From: Microbacterium pygmaeum | GTDB lineage: Bacteria; Actinomycetota; Actinomycetes; Actinomycetales; Microbacteriaceae | Assembly (NCBI RefSeq): GCF_900100885.1 | Contig: NZ_LT629692.1 | Coordinates: 3,596,001 to 3,660,000, forward strand | Direction of reading: 5' to 3' | Length of the DNA: 64,000 nucleotides | Part shown: positions 1-7,663 of the stretch, in pieces | How positions within the stretch are numbered: position 1 is the stretch's first letter | How the letters are laid out: every line of letters starts with the position of its first letter | The notes under the pieces: model-generated | What the model was told of the DNA's origin: nothing | Database searches by the model: none | The model's input: only the letters and a program-made list of their open reading frames with translations | Position numbers and translations under genes: made by a program

Positions 1-157
1 ATGCGATGGAACACGCCAGTGGAGGGCTCACGTTCGCAGTGCCTCGCCAGCAAGACGCAGGCACCAAAGATCAATCATACGACACGCGGATGCCGCGGCC
101 AAACCACCATCGCATCGCGACCGATCCCACCCCGCCCCGCGACACCCCACTTCCGCG

Positions 158-441
158 TCGGCGTATCACCGACCACAGCCCACGCCCCAGACCGCCGATC
201 CCCCTCACACCGATCACCGACCGAAGCCCACGCCCCAGACCGCCGGTCCCCCTCACACCGATCACCGACCGAGGCCCACGGCCCAGACGCCGGTCCCCCT
301 CACACCGATCACCGACCGAGGCCCACGGCCCAGACGCCGGTCCCCCTCACACCGATCACCGACCGAGGCCCACGGCCCAGACGCCGGTCCCCCTCACACC
401 GACCACCGACCACCGGCCACCGGCCACCGGCCACCGGCCAC
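158..441. repeat. 47-48 bp tandem repeat array, about 5 copies
   Basis: The phrase CACACCGATCACCGACC recurs at 206, 254, 301, 348 and, with one change, 395, giving a period of 47-48 bp. A more degenerate unit precedes it near 160. Open frames across the array are repeat artefacts with Pro/Arg/His-rich translations and no domain. The array lies just downstream of the DUF222/HNH gene stop. Confidence 0.9.
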
Positions 442-472
442 CGGCCACCGGCCACCGGCCACCGGCCACCGG
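410..472. repeat. Heptanucleotide satellite (CCACCGG)9
   Basis: Nine perfect head-to-tail copies of CCACCGG, followed by a partial CCAC. It directly continues the 47-bp array and ends 63 bp before the stop codon of the HNH gene. Such a run is prone to slippage and probably varies in length between strains. Confidence 0.95.
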
Positions 473-535
473 CCACGATCACCGATCTCCGGCACCGACC
501 ACCAACCACCGAAAGCCACCGCCCCCCGGCACCCC

Positions 536-2029
536 TCACGCCGCCGGTCGCTCCCGCCACGATGCACGTTTCGGTGGCGGATCCCACGCCCACCGCACCG
601 CGGACCGTGACGCCATCACTCGGCTCTCCAGCCCAGCGGCTCCGCTCCCCGGCGGATGCAGCATGAACTCGCCCTTGCCTTCTCGCGCAATCCGCCACCC
701 GTTGTTGTGGAGCATCATGTGGTGATGCCGGCAGAGCAAGATGCCCCGGTCGATGTCGGTCCGCCCATGATCGGCTGACCACTCGTCGCAATGATGCGCT
801 TCGCAATAGGACGCGGGCACGTCGCACCCTGGCCAGCGGCATCCGCCATCCCGCGCCGCCAGCGCAATGCGCTGTCGCGGAGTGAAGAGACGCTGCTCTC
901 GCCCCACATCGAGCGGGTTTCCGCACGAATCGACCGTGATCTGCACCGTTCCGGACTCGCAGATCGCCCGCTCGATCATCGACCCGGGAATCGCGTTTCC
1001 ACCGTCTTCGACGTTGCCCGCCGCGATCAGCCGACCGAACGGGTCGCGCGGACCCACAGCATCCTTCACGACGACCATCCGCACGCCCGGCTGTCGCGCC
1101 CCGAACACGTCCGCGGCATCCGCCAACGCTCCCGCCCGGAGAACACCCATCATCAGGTCGTATGTCAGCTGATCGTTGGTCCGCGGATCGGCAACGAGGT
1201 CATCGGCGGCTCGCCGTTCGTCTTCGGCCACGAACCTCGGGCCTCCTCGCCGCGGGCGCAGCGCGGCGGCGATGATGGCCTCGATCAGCTCTCCGCCGTC
1301 GTCGTCGAAGTCGATGCGCGCATGCCGCCCACCCTCGGCGTCGGTCCAGCGGACGAACGACCTCGCCTCGTACCGCCTCGCGAAGCGTTCCTCGAGTCCT
1401 GCGGGATCGAGCGCGTCCCGCACCTGCCGGGCTCGGCGAGCGAGTTCTTCGACGGACAGATGTGCCGCCTCTGCGATCAGCTGCGTCGCAGCGAGCGTCC
1501 ACGCCTCGCGGAGAAGAACGGAGTCGACAGCCGACGATTCCGCCGCCGGCGGCTCGCCCAATCCTCGGTAGATGCCGTCGTGCTGCGCGGCCGTCAGCCC
1601 ACCCGAAAGCATCGCGCGCCGCAGCGGATCGTGCCACGGTGTGACGACGGCAGGGCGAGCGCCGACACCGGCGTCGCCTGCCGGCTCACCGTCGAGCAGT
1701 GACTCACCCAGCCGTACCGTCCGCGCCGCGTCGGCCTTCGTGCCACCCGAGATCGCCTGGACGAGGTCGCGCGCAGTCTTATGACCTTTCACTGCGGCGA
1801 GTCCGCCATGGCCTTGCTCGCGCGTCGACCTCTCCGCGATGACGGCTGCGGCGACCGTGGCTACGCACTGCGCGGTGTGAATCACGGCATACGCACGCGC
1901 GGCAATGTCGATCAGGTCATCGCCGCTGAGGACGCGCACCGCAGCCAGCAGCTCATCGCGCTCCACGTCAAGCGCGGAGCGGGCGGCGAAGGCGTCGACC
2001 GCTTCTCGCAACTCGGACAAAATGGCCAT
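536..2029 (-). CDS. DUF222 / HNH endonuclease domain protein
   Basis: A 497-residue protein of the DUF222 plus HNH family (related to the mycobacterial 13E12 repeat proteins), which is multicopy in many actinobacteria. Residues about 1-330 form the alpha-helical DUF222 part. The C-terminal HNH nuclease motif is visible at about 395-450: paired cysteines in CRWPGCD, then EAHHCDEW, then LLCRHHHMMLH. These fit a zinc-supported HNH fold, so metal-dependent DNA cleavage is the likely activity. The biological role of the family is unknown. The start ATG has no clear Shine-Dalgarno sequence. Tandem repeats begin about 60 bp beyond its stop. Confidence 0.85.
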   Translation of the reverse strand: MAILSELREAVDAFAARSALDVERDELLAAVRVLSGDDLIDIAARAYAVIHTAQCVATVAAAVIAERSTREQGHGGLAAVKGHKTARDLVQAISGGTKADAARTVRLGESLLDGEPAGDAGVGARPAVVTPWHDPLRRAMLSGGLTAAQHDGIYRGLGEPPAAESSAVDSVLLREAWTLAATQLIAEAAHLSVEELARRARQVRDALDPAGLEERFARRYEARSFVRWTDAEGGRHARIDFDDDGGELIEAIIAAALRPRRGGPRFVAEDERRAADDLVADPRTNDQLTYDLMMGVLRAGALADAADVFGARQPGVRMVVVKDAVGPRDPFGRLIAAGNVEDGGNAIPGSMIERAICESGTVQITVDSCGNPLDVGREQRLFTPRQRIALAARDGGCRWPGCDVPASYCEAHHCDEWSADHGRTDIDRGILLCRHHHMMLHNNGWRIAREGKGEFMLHPPGSGAAGLESRVMASRSAVRWAWDPPPKRASWRERPAA

Positions 2030-2154
2030 GAATCATGATTGCACCGACCACTGACATTCACATCTTTGTTCGACGCGAACGTGAAAACCCAGCGGGGCGC
2101 GAGACCTGGGGAGGAATCGACGGAATCAACGACCCAAGCACGCCAGAAAGTGAA

Positions 2155-2201
2155 CGGTTCCCTCGACGGCGCACTGGGGGGACGCACAGTCGAGGGAACC
2201 G
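2155..2201. repeat. Perfect 13-bp inverted repeat with 21-nt loop
   Basis: CGGTTCCCTCGAC at 2155-2167 is exactly complementary to GTCGAGGGAACCG at 2189-2201. The stem is long and perfect, with no T-run on either side, so it is not a typical terminator. It could be a protein-binding site, a structured RNA element or the remnant of a mobile unit. Confidence 0.75.
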
Positions 2202-2411
2202 GGGCCAGAAACCGCGTCGGGGATCGCGTTCGTGGAAGCGAGGGGCTTTCACGATCTGACATCCCAAGGCTAGACCGCTCGGCGCGACCCGCAGAACGGC
2301 GGCCTCGAACGAGACGTTACGGTCGTGTTAAAAGTCGGCTGTCGGTCGCCTCCGACGACGGATCCGTCGCAATTCGAGACACGGTCGCACCCGGGTTAGG
2401 CTTTTCCCGGC

Positions 2412-2434
2412 GCTGTTGAGGTTCGCCTCACAGC
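2412..2434. other. Short stem-loop with TTCG tetraloop
   Basis: GCTG-T-TGAGG, TTCG, CCTCA-CAGC forms a 9-bp stem with one bulged base and a stable TTCG loop, about 50 bp upstream of the small candidate gene at 2483. Function unknown. Confidence 0.4.
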
Positions 2435-2482
2435 ACCGCTCCGCACACGCACCATCGAACGATCAGAGATCCAGTCGTCACT

Positions 2483-2644
2483 ATGCATTCCAGTGGTGAT
2501 CGCCGAGCACGCGGCATTCCGATCGTCCTGATTGCCGCGCTAGTCGCCGCAATCACCGCAGCAGCCGTCGCAGCACTTGCTCGCGCATCCCGCACCGACT
2601 CGGAACGCGAGAACGAGATGGATGCCTGGGCCGACAGCCCCTGA
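2483..2644 (+). CDS. Possible small single-pass membrane protein (53 aa)
   Basis: The frame starts MHSSGDRRARG, continues with a run of about 22 Ile/Val/Leu/Ala residues that would span the membrane, and ends in a charged tail (SRTDSERENEMDAWADSP). The positive N-terminus, hydrophobic core and acidic tail give a sensible topology. There is no strong ribosome-binding site and no recognised family, so this is a candidate only. It converges on the exported-protein gene, sharing the hairpin at 2677-2708. Confidence 0.4.
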   Translation: MHSSGDRRARGIPIVLIAALVAAITAAAVAALARASRTDSERENEMDAWADSP

Positions 2645-2676
2645 CGCAGTCACCGACGCAGCGGGGCTGAACCACA

Positions 2677-2708
2677 AGAGCCCCCTCGCTCGGAAGCGAG
2701 AGGGCTCT
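2677..2708. terminator. Hairpin terminator between convergent genes
   Basis: AGAGCCC-C-CTCGCT, loop CGGA, AGCGAG-A-GGGCTCT: a 13-bp stem with one C/A mismatch. It lies 14 bp past the stop of the minus-strand exported-protein gene and 32 bp past the small plus-strand frame, so it could serve both. Confidence 0.75.
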
Positions 2709-2722
2709 CAGCGCGAAACGAA

Positions 2723-3334
2723 TCAGGCCGGGAAGAGCTTGAAGTTGCCGTCCTGCAGGCTGGCTCCGTTGCTCGTGACGGTGCCGGTCGACTCCGCGCG
2801 TACGCGGTTCGCCCTCGACGCCACACTGGTGAGAGTTGTGGCGTAGGTGATCGTCGGGAACGGGACCTGCGTCGCACCGTCAGCGGGAACCGCGATCGGG
2901 AGCGGGCTGAGAAGTGCGAGCTCGAGATAGTTCGCCTCGTTGGCCAGCACAGCCCAGACGCGTCCGTTGCTGGTGATGGTCGACGCGGTGATGGGCGCGT
3001 TGTTGAACAACAGCGACGTCGCCACGATCGGACCGCTCAGCTCGTAAGTGACCGTCGCGCCGTCCAGGTTCCAGCCGATACCCACATTGGCAACTGTCGC
3101 CGAACCGGAGAACGTGCCGGTCACAGCCGCACCGATGGTGTTGCTCGCGATGGCGATGTTGCCGGCGTTGGCGATGGTCAGGCCGGTCTGCGTGTTGGTG
3201 ATGCTGGCTGCTGCCATCGGCGTCGCGACAGCAAGCGCGATGACCGGCGCCGACCAGGCGGCGGCCTTCAGGACGCGGCGGCGTCCGGGGTTGGATTCGC
3301 TGCCCTCGGCGCCGAATGTCTCTTCGTTGCTCAT
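2723..3334 (-). CDS. Exported protein with twin-arginine-like signal, copy 1
   Basis: A 203-residue protein. The start is set by a good ribosome-binding site (AAAGGGAACC) before the ATG at 3334; longer readings lack one. After an acidic leader, residues about 18-46 read GRRRVLKAAAWSAPVIALA and end in Ala-rich sequence, which resembles a Tat export signal with a likely cleavage near MAAAS. The mature part is rich in Thr, Ser, Val, Ala and Asn with alternating hydrophobic residues, suggesting a beta-rich surface domain. No cysteines and no recognised catalytic motif. It is a paralogue of the product at 30433-31074, and both lie next to an AraC regulator. Function unknown; a wall-associated or secreted structural protein is a guess. 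Confidence 0.75.
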   Translation of the reverse strand: MSNEETFGAEGSESNPGRRRVLKAAAWSAPVIALAVATPMAAASITNTQTGLTIANAGNIAIASNTIGAAVTGTFSGSATVANVGIGWNLDGATVTYELSGPIVATSLLFNNAPITASTITSNGRVWAVLANEANYLELALLSPLPIAVPADGATQVPFPTITYATTLTSVASRANRVRAESTGTVTSNGASLQDGNFKLFPA

Positions 3335-3672
3335 TGTGGTTCCCTTTCTTGTCTGCGAGTGACGCGGCCCAGGCGCGGAGACGTCACCGGGAACCGCAGC
3401 GGGATGTCGACCGTGGCGGCGCGACGACACTGCGGCACCGGTTCTGCTTCTGCCCGCGCCCCAGAGAACTCACGCGGGCTCACCACACAGCAGTCGCGAG
3501 ATTCGGGCTCACGGATGCTGCATCATCGACGTCAGTCGGATTCCGACGTCAAGTGGAATTCACGCTCTCATAGCGCGCTGTGCCGAGTCCAGCCTCCCAG
3601 TCACACTCTCGGGCGGATCACAGACGCGATGCGTTGTCGTCTGGCGCGTGGAACGTGACGTTCCGCGTGCGA
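3335..3672. promoter_or_regulatory. Upstream region of exported-protein gene; possible AraC operator
   Basis: A 338-bp gap between the AraC gene (stop at 3673) and the exported-protein gene, both on the minus strand. CGACGTCA occurs at 3527-3534 and again at 3544-3551, a direct repeat with 17-bp spacing, which is the kind of layout AraC-family proteins bind. No gene is supported here. The operator assignment is inference. Confidence 0.3.
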
Positions 3673-4515
3673 TCAGGCCACTCGCTCGGCGGTTCGTGCA
3701 TGGCGCCGCTCGCGCGCGGGCGACATCTTGCCTTCCGCCGCCATCGCGCGGGCGAGGCTCGAGCCTCCTGAGAAGCCCGAATAGCGCCCGATCTGCTCGA
3801 CGCTCATCGCGTCGTAGGTGCGATCGCGCAGCAGTCCCATCGCGTGCTCGACGCGTGCTCTCCGGATCTCGCGCTCGACCGTCGTGCCGCGGGCGCTGTG
3901 CATGCGCTGCAGCTGACGCAGCGAGATCTTGACCTCATCGGCCACCGAGCGCGGCGACAGGCTGTGATCCGACAGCTGCGCGGTGATGATCGCGATCGAA
4001 TGTGCGAAGACACCCGGCTCCTGCGGGATGGATACGCGCGACGTTCCGCCGATCAATACCCCGATCAGCATCTCCTGCAGCAGCCGTTCGAAGTAGTACG
4101 TGGCGAACCCGGTCAGCGACGCGGACTCCACCTCGGCGGCGCGACGGATGAAATCCACCGTCGGCGCGAGCAGCGGACCGTTCGATGGAAGATGACGCAC
4201 CTGCCCGGCCGGGGGCGCGCCCACCCCTTCCAGCACGGCGGACGGCACGATCAGCGACAGCAGGCGGACGTTCCCGGTCAGCGAGAAGGTCATCTGCGGC
4301 TCGAAGACCGAGACATAGACATCCCCGGCACGGAAGACGTGGCGACCCCGCTTGGTGTCGATGGCGATCTCGCCGGAACGCACGATGTGCAGCCCGACCC
4401 CATCCCGCGGGCCAGCGAACGGCGGACGCGGCGCCCCGGCAGGCACGACGTACTCGCCGATCCGGACGCTGCCGAACACGGCGAGCGTGCGTGCCCTGCT
4501 GGTCTCGATCGTCAC
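3673..4515 (-). CDS. AraC-family transcriptional regulator, copy 1
   Basis: A 280-residue regulator. The N-terminal two thirds resemble an AraC sensor domain (about 25-130, beta-rich, with FRAGDVYVSVFEPQ). The C-terminal third has two helix-turn-helix elements: SPRSVADEVKISLRQLQRMH at about 200-220 and MSVEQIGRYSGFSGGSSLARAM at about 240-262. It starts with GTG preceded by GGGGGAGC. It follows the BY-kinase gene by only 26 bp, so the two may be co-transcribed. The exported protein at 2723-3334 lies immediately downstream and is the natural candidate target. A homologue with the same neighbour is at 29446-30294. Ligand unknown. Confidence 0.85.
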   Translation of the reverse strand: MTIETSRARTLAVFGSVRIGEYVVPAGAPRPPFAGPRDGVGLHIVRSGEIAIDTKRGRHVFRAGDVYVSVFEPQMTFSLTGNVRLLSLIVPSAVLEGVGAPPAGQVRHLPSNGPLLAPTVDFIRRAAEVESASLTGFATYYFERLLQEMLIGVLIGGTSRVSIPQEPGVFAHSIAIITAQLSDHSLSPRSVADEVKISLRQLQRMHSARGTTVEREIRRARVEHAMGLLRDRTYDAMSVEQIGRYSGFSGGSSLARAMAAEGKMSPARERRHARTAERVA

Positions 4516-4541
4516 GGTGCTCCCCCAAGCCCTGAGTGGCG

Positions 4542-6269
4542 TCAGCTGGCGACGCGTCGGGATCGTCGGGTCGACGGCGGACCCGCAGTGCTTGCGACCG
4601 ACGCACCGGCACCGGCCGGCAGCGGTGTCGACGCGTTCGGTGCGACTTTCGCCGCGGCGGCGGCCGACGCCTTGACAGGCGCAGGGGGCACCGCCGTGAT
4701 GACCTCATTGACGGGCGCAGCGGCAACGCCAGCAGACGCAGGAGGAGCAGCAACCGGCGCAGGACCAGCAGGACCAGCAACCGGCCCAGGAGGAGCAGCA
4801 ACCAGCGCAGGCGCCGGACTCCGCCGCGGCCCAGCCACGTTCACCTCGATGTCCGCGTCCGCGGTGGCATCCTCGGCCCGGTAGTAGTCGCCGGCGTAGC
4901 GGTAATCGCGGTACGCGGCGCCGCGGCCCTTGCGGGGCACGCGATTGAGCACGACGCCGAGCGCTCGGCCGCCAGCGCGATCGAGGTTCTGCAGCGCCTT
5001 GCCGAGCGCCTCGAACGTGGTGCTTCCGACGCTGCACACGACGACGGCGCCGTCGGCGCTGTGCGTCAGCACCGCAGCATCCGTCACCGGAAGCAGAGGC
5101 GGGGCATCGATGATCACGGTGTAGTCGGCCGACAGGTCGCGCAGAAGCGACCGCATCCGCTCTGAGCCGAGCACCTCGCTGGGGTTCGGCGGCAGCTTTC
5201 CCGCACCGAGCACGAGCAGGTTGCCCTTGCGCCCGACGCGCTGCGCGACGTCTTCCACGGTGGCGCGGTTGGCGAGGACATCCGTCAGACCGACACCGTC
5301 GACGAGGTGGAAGATCGTCGCCACCATCGGCCGGCGCAGGTCGCCGTCGATGAGCACGACCTTCTGCCCGCTCGCGGCGAGCGTGATCGCCAGGTTCGCG
5401 CTCGTGGTCGACTTGCCCTCACCGGGCAGTGGGCTGGTCACGACGATCACGCGCGGCGGGTTGTCGACGTCCATGAACTGGATGTTGGTGCGCAGCTCGC
5501 GCATCGCCTCCGACACGGCGAACAGCTTGGCGTTCGCGGCACTCGAGCCCTCGCCGTCGAGGGGCAGCAGGCGGCTGTCGGCGGTGAACGACTTCTCGTC
5601 GGGGATGGTGCCGACCACCGCGATGCCGGTTTCGCGTTCGACGGCGTCGGCCGAGCGGATGCGGCGGTCCAGCGTGTACCGCAGCACGGCGTATCCGATG
5701 CCGAGGGCAAGACCGATGAGGCCGCCGAGCGCGAGAGCAAGGCGCGTGTTCGGTGAGCTGGGAGAGGACGGCAGCCGTGCCGAGTCGCCCGGGACGAGCT
5801 GCACCGTCGCGTTGGCCGGGTCGCCGCCTTCCAGGTCGGCGATCTCGGTCGCCATTCCCCGGATCCATGCCTGGGCGAGATCGCGTGCGCCCTCGGGGGT
5901 GGATGCGGATGCCGAGACCTTGATGTTCACGGTGCCCACCGGGTTGGTCACACTGACGCGATTCACGAGCGCTTCGGGCGCCGTGGTGAGTCCGAGCTCG
6001 TCGATGGCGTGCTCGGCGACCGAGCGCCACGTCCCGAGGTCGAGGAACGACGTGACCTTGGCCTGCGCGAGGTTCTCGGCGACGAGGGCCGAGCCGGCGT
6101 CGTTCGCACCCTCCGCGCGGATCGCGGCGACGTATCCGCTCGCGTCGGCGGTGTACACGCGCGGTTGAACGAGCGACCACACGAACGCGACGGCGACACC
6201 GAGGATGACGAAGAGCACGATGCCTACCCAGTGCGCACGCAGGATGCGCAGGTAGTTCCTCAACTCCAT
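4542..6269 (-). CDS. Polysaccharide co-polymerase / BY-kinase (Wzz-kinase fusion) 1
   Basis: A 575-residue inner-membrane protein of the Wzz/CapA-CapB type that controls chain length and export of polysaccharide. N-terminal Wzz domain with transmembrane segments at about 15-33 and about 175-195. The cytoplasmic kinase domain has Walker A GEGKSTT (about 281-287), Walker A' VVLIDGDLRRP (about 310) and Walker B VIIDAPPLLP (about 387). A tyrosine cluster (YRDYRYAGDYYRAED, about 460-475) is the expected autophosphorylation site. Unusually, about 100 residues of Ala/Pro/Gly-rich repeats and a basic SRRVAS end follow that cluster. The product resembles the one at 7664-9094, transcribed divergently, and probably forms an operon with the membrane protein upstream. 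Confidence 0.9.
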   Translation of the reverse strand: MELRNYLRILRAHWVGIVLFVILGVAVAFVWSLVQPRVYTADASGYVAAIRAEGANDAGSALVAENLAQAKVTSFLDLGTWRSVAEHAIDELGLTTAPEALVNRVSVTNPVGTVNIKVSASASTPEGARDLAQAWIRGMATEIADLEGGDPANATVQLVPGDSARLPSSPSSPNTRLALALGGLIGLALGIGYAVLRYTLDRRIRSADAVERETGIAVVGTIPDEKSFTADSRLLPLDGEGSSAANAKLFAVSEAMRELRTNIQFMDVDNPPRVIVVTSPLPGEGKSTTSANLAITLAASGQKVVLIDGDLRRPMVATIFHLVDGVGLTDVLANRATVEDVAQRVGRKGNLLVLGAGKLPPNPSEVLGSERMRSLLRDLSADYTVIIDAPPLLPVTDAAVLTHSADGAVVVCSVGSTTFEALGKALQNLDRAGGRALGVVLNRVPRKGRGAAYRDYRYAGDYYRAEDATADADIEVNVAGPRRSPAPALVAAPPGPVAGPAGPAPVAAPPASAGVAAAPVNEVITAVPPAPVKASAAAAAKVAPNASTPLPAGAGASVASTAGPPSTRRSRRVAS

Positions 6270-6367
6270 GTGACGCCTATCGTTCGATCTGAAGCGCCCC
6301 CGCGCCGTCCGAATCTACCTGGCGACCCGAAACCGGCTAAATCGCGATGTCGCTTTTTGAACGCTGC

Positions 6368-7513
6368 TCACGGCGCCGGTGTCGGCGGCTGTTCCGGTTC
6401 CACCGGCGTCACCGGCGGCTGTTCGATGACCGGCGGTTCGACCGGCGGGTCCACGATCACCGGATCCGGCGTCGGGGCAGGCTCCCAGGAGTAGTCGGGC
6501 TCCCAGTAGTACTCGGTCTGTTCCTCAGGCTCCGGCTCGACCGGTTGGGCGAGCACGCGCTGGTTCTCGGCGCGGAGCGCGTCGACGGATGCCGCGTAGG
6601 CGAGCATCTCGTCGATGCCGTCGGCTCCCGCAGCCTGCGCGGTGGACAGTCGGGTCAGGGAGTCGGAGACCGCGGCCCGGAACGGCTCGGTCGCCGCGGC
6701 GTTCTCGGCGACGATCGCCGGCCCGGTGGCCGCCAGGCTCCCGCCCAGGCCGGTGAGGGTGGTGAGCAGCCTCCCGCGTTCGTCCGCCACGGCGGATCGC
6801 GCATCGTGTGTGTCGGCGAGCACCGTCTCGACCTCGAGCGTTGCGGTGCGGACACTGTCGAGGGCCGCGGCGATGTCGGCAAGCTCCCCCGAGGTCACTG
6901 CCGAACGCGAGTAGGGCGGGGGCGGCGTGATCTCACCGAGCGTCTGGACCTGGTCGCGGTAGGCCGCGATCCCCGATGCCGCCTGCAGCCGTGCGCCCTC
7001 ATCGCTCTTGCCGGCCAGCGCACCGACCGCGGCATCCGCTCTGCCCGCCAGCAGCACCGCCCGCTCGACATCACCCTCCAAACGGTCGATCGCGGTGGCG
7101 AGCGTCATGAGCCGGCCCTGCAGCGTCGCCTCTTCCGCCCGCAGACTCCGGGTCGCATCGTCGACGGATCCCGCTGACGCGCGCGTCCATACGGCCGCGG
7201 CGACGACGATCACGACCGCCACGATCGCGATGACCGCAACGGCCGCGCTCAGCCAATCGATCGAGAACGGCCGTTCCCTGGTCGTCGCCGATTCGTCGTA
7301 GTCGATGCCCGACGCGCCGATCGCGATTCCCGAACGCATCGGAGCGCCGACGAGGTCGGCCAGCCGGTTTGCGTCATCCTGCACGACCGGTTCGGATGCA
7401 CCGGCGCCGACGATGTCCGACAGCCGCCGTTCCGCCGATTCCGGCGAGAGCCGCGCGATTCCCGAACCGGGATCAGCGTCACCGACGAGTTCTCGAAGCG
7501 TTGTCACGGTCAT
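6368..7513 (-). CDS. Membrane protein with coiled-coil and Pro-rich tail, unknown function
   Basis: A 381-residue protein not assigned to a family. The ATG at 7513 has a good ribosome-binding site (TGAGGGAG). Residues about 1-80 are cytoplasmic and acidic, about 85-110 form one transmembrane helix (AVAVIAIVAVVIVVAAAV), about 115-325 are Ala/Glu/Leu-rich and predicted helical or coiled-coil, and about 330-381 are a Pro/Glu/Val-rich tail with EYYWEPDYSWEP. The topology suggests an extracytoplasmic helical domain with a flexible wall-spanning end. It lies 98 bp upstream of the BY-kinase on the same strand, so a role in polysaccharide export or attachment is plausible but not shown. Confidence 0.75.
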   Translation of the reverse strand: MTVTTLRELVGDADPGSGIARLSPESAERRLSDIVGAGASEPVVQDDANRLADLVGAPMRSGIAIGASGIDYDESATTRERPFSIDWLSAAVAVIAIVAVVIVVAAAVWTRASAGSVDDATRSLRAEEATLQGRLMTLATAIDRLEGDVERAVLLAGRADAAVGALAGKSDEGARLQAASGIAAYRDQVQTLGEITPPPPYSRSAVTSGELADIAAALDSVRTATLEVETVLADTHDARSAVADERGRLLTTLTGLGGSLAATGPAIVAENAAATEPFRAAVSDSLTRLSTAQAAGADGIDEMLAYAASVDALRAENQRVLAQPVEPEPEEQTEYYWEPDYSWEPAPTPDPVIVDPPVEPPVIEQPPVTPVEPEQPPTPAP

Positions 7514-7581
7514 TACTCCCTCAGGGGCTTGCGTTCACTGAGGGGCCATGTGGTGCGTTCGGCCCGGGTCAGAGGCAAGGT

Positions 7582-7587
7582 TACAAT
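7582..7587 (+). promoter_or_regulatory. Possible -10 element (TACAAT) upstream of second BY-kinase
   Basis: TACAAT stands about 77 bp before the TTG start at 7664, inside the 150-bp divergent region between the two kinase operons. No convincing -35 hexamer is visible at the right spacing, so the call is weak. Confidence 0.3.
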
Positions 7588-7663
7588 CTTCCGAACGAGC
7601 CGTGGGCGCTCCGGCGGCTGGCATTCGGGTTCGGTCGCACGGTCCACGGGGACGGAGTGTCGG

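Larger units (their letters stand above)
2030..2482. other. Intergenic region, no convincing gene
   Basis: About 450 bp between the divergent HNH gene and a small candidate gene. It contains a strong 13-bp inverted repeat (2155-2201) and a short hairpin with a TTCG loop (2412-2434). Short overlapping frames on both strands show no domain, ribosome-binding site or coding bias. Confidence 0.6.

Noticed and set aside
1..725. Open frames of about 220-240 residues across the left repeats
   Set aside because: Pro/Arg/His-rich translations of the tandem repeats in several frames at once, with no ribosome-binding site or domain.
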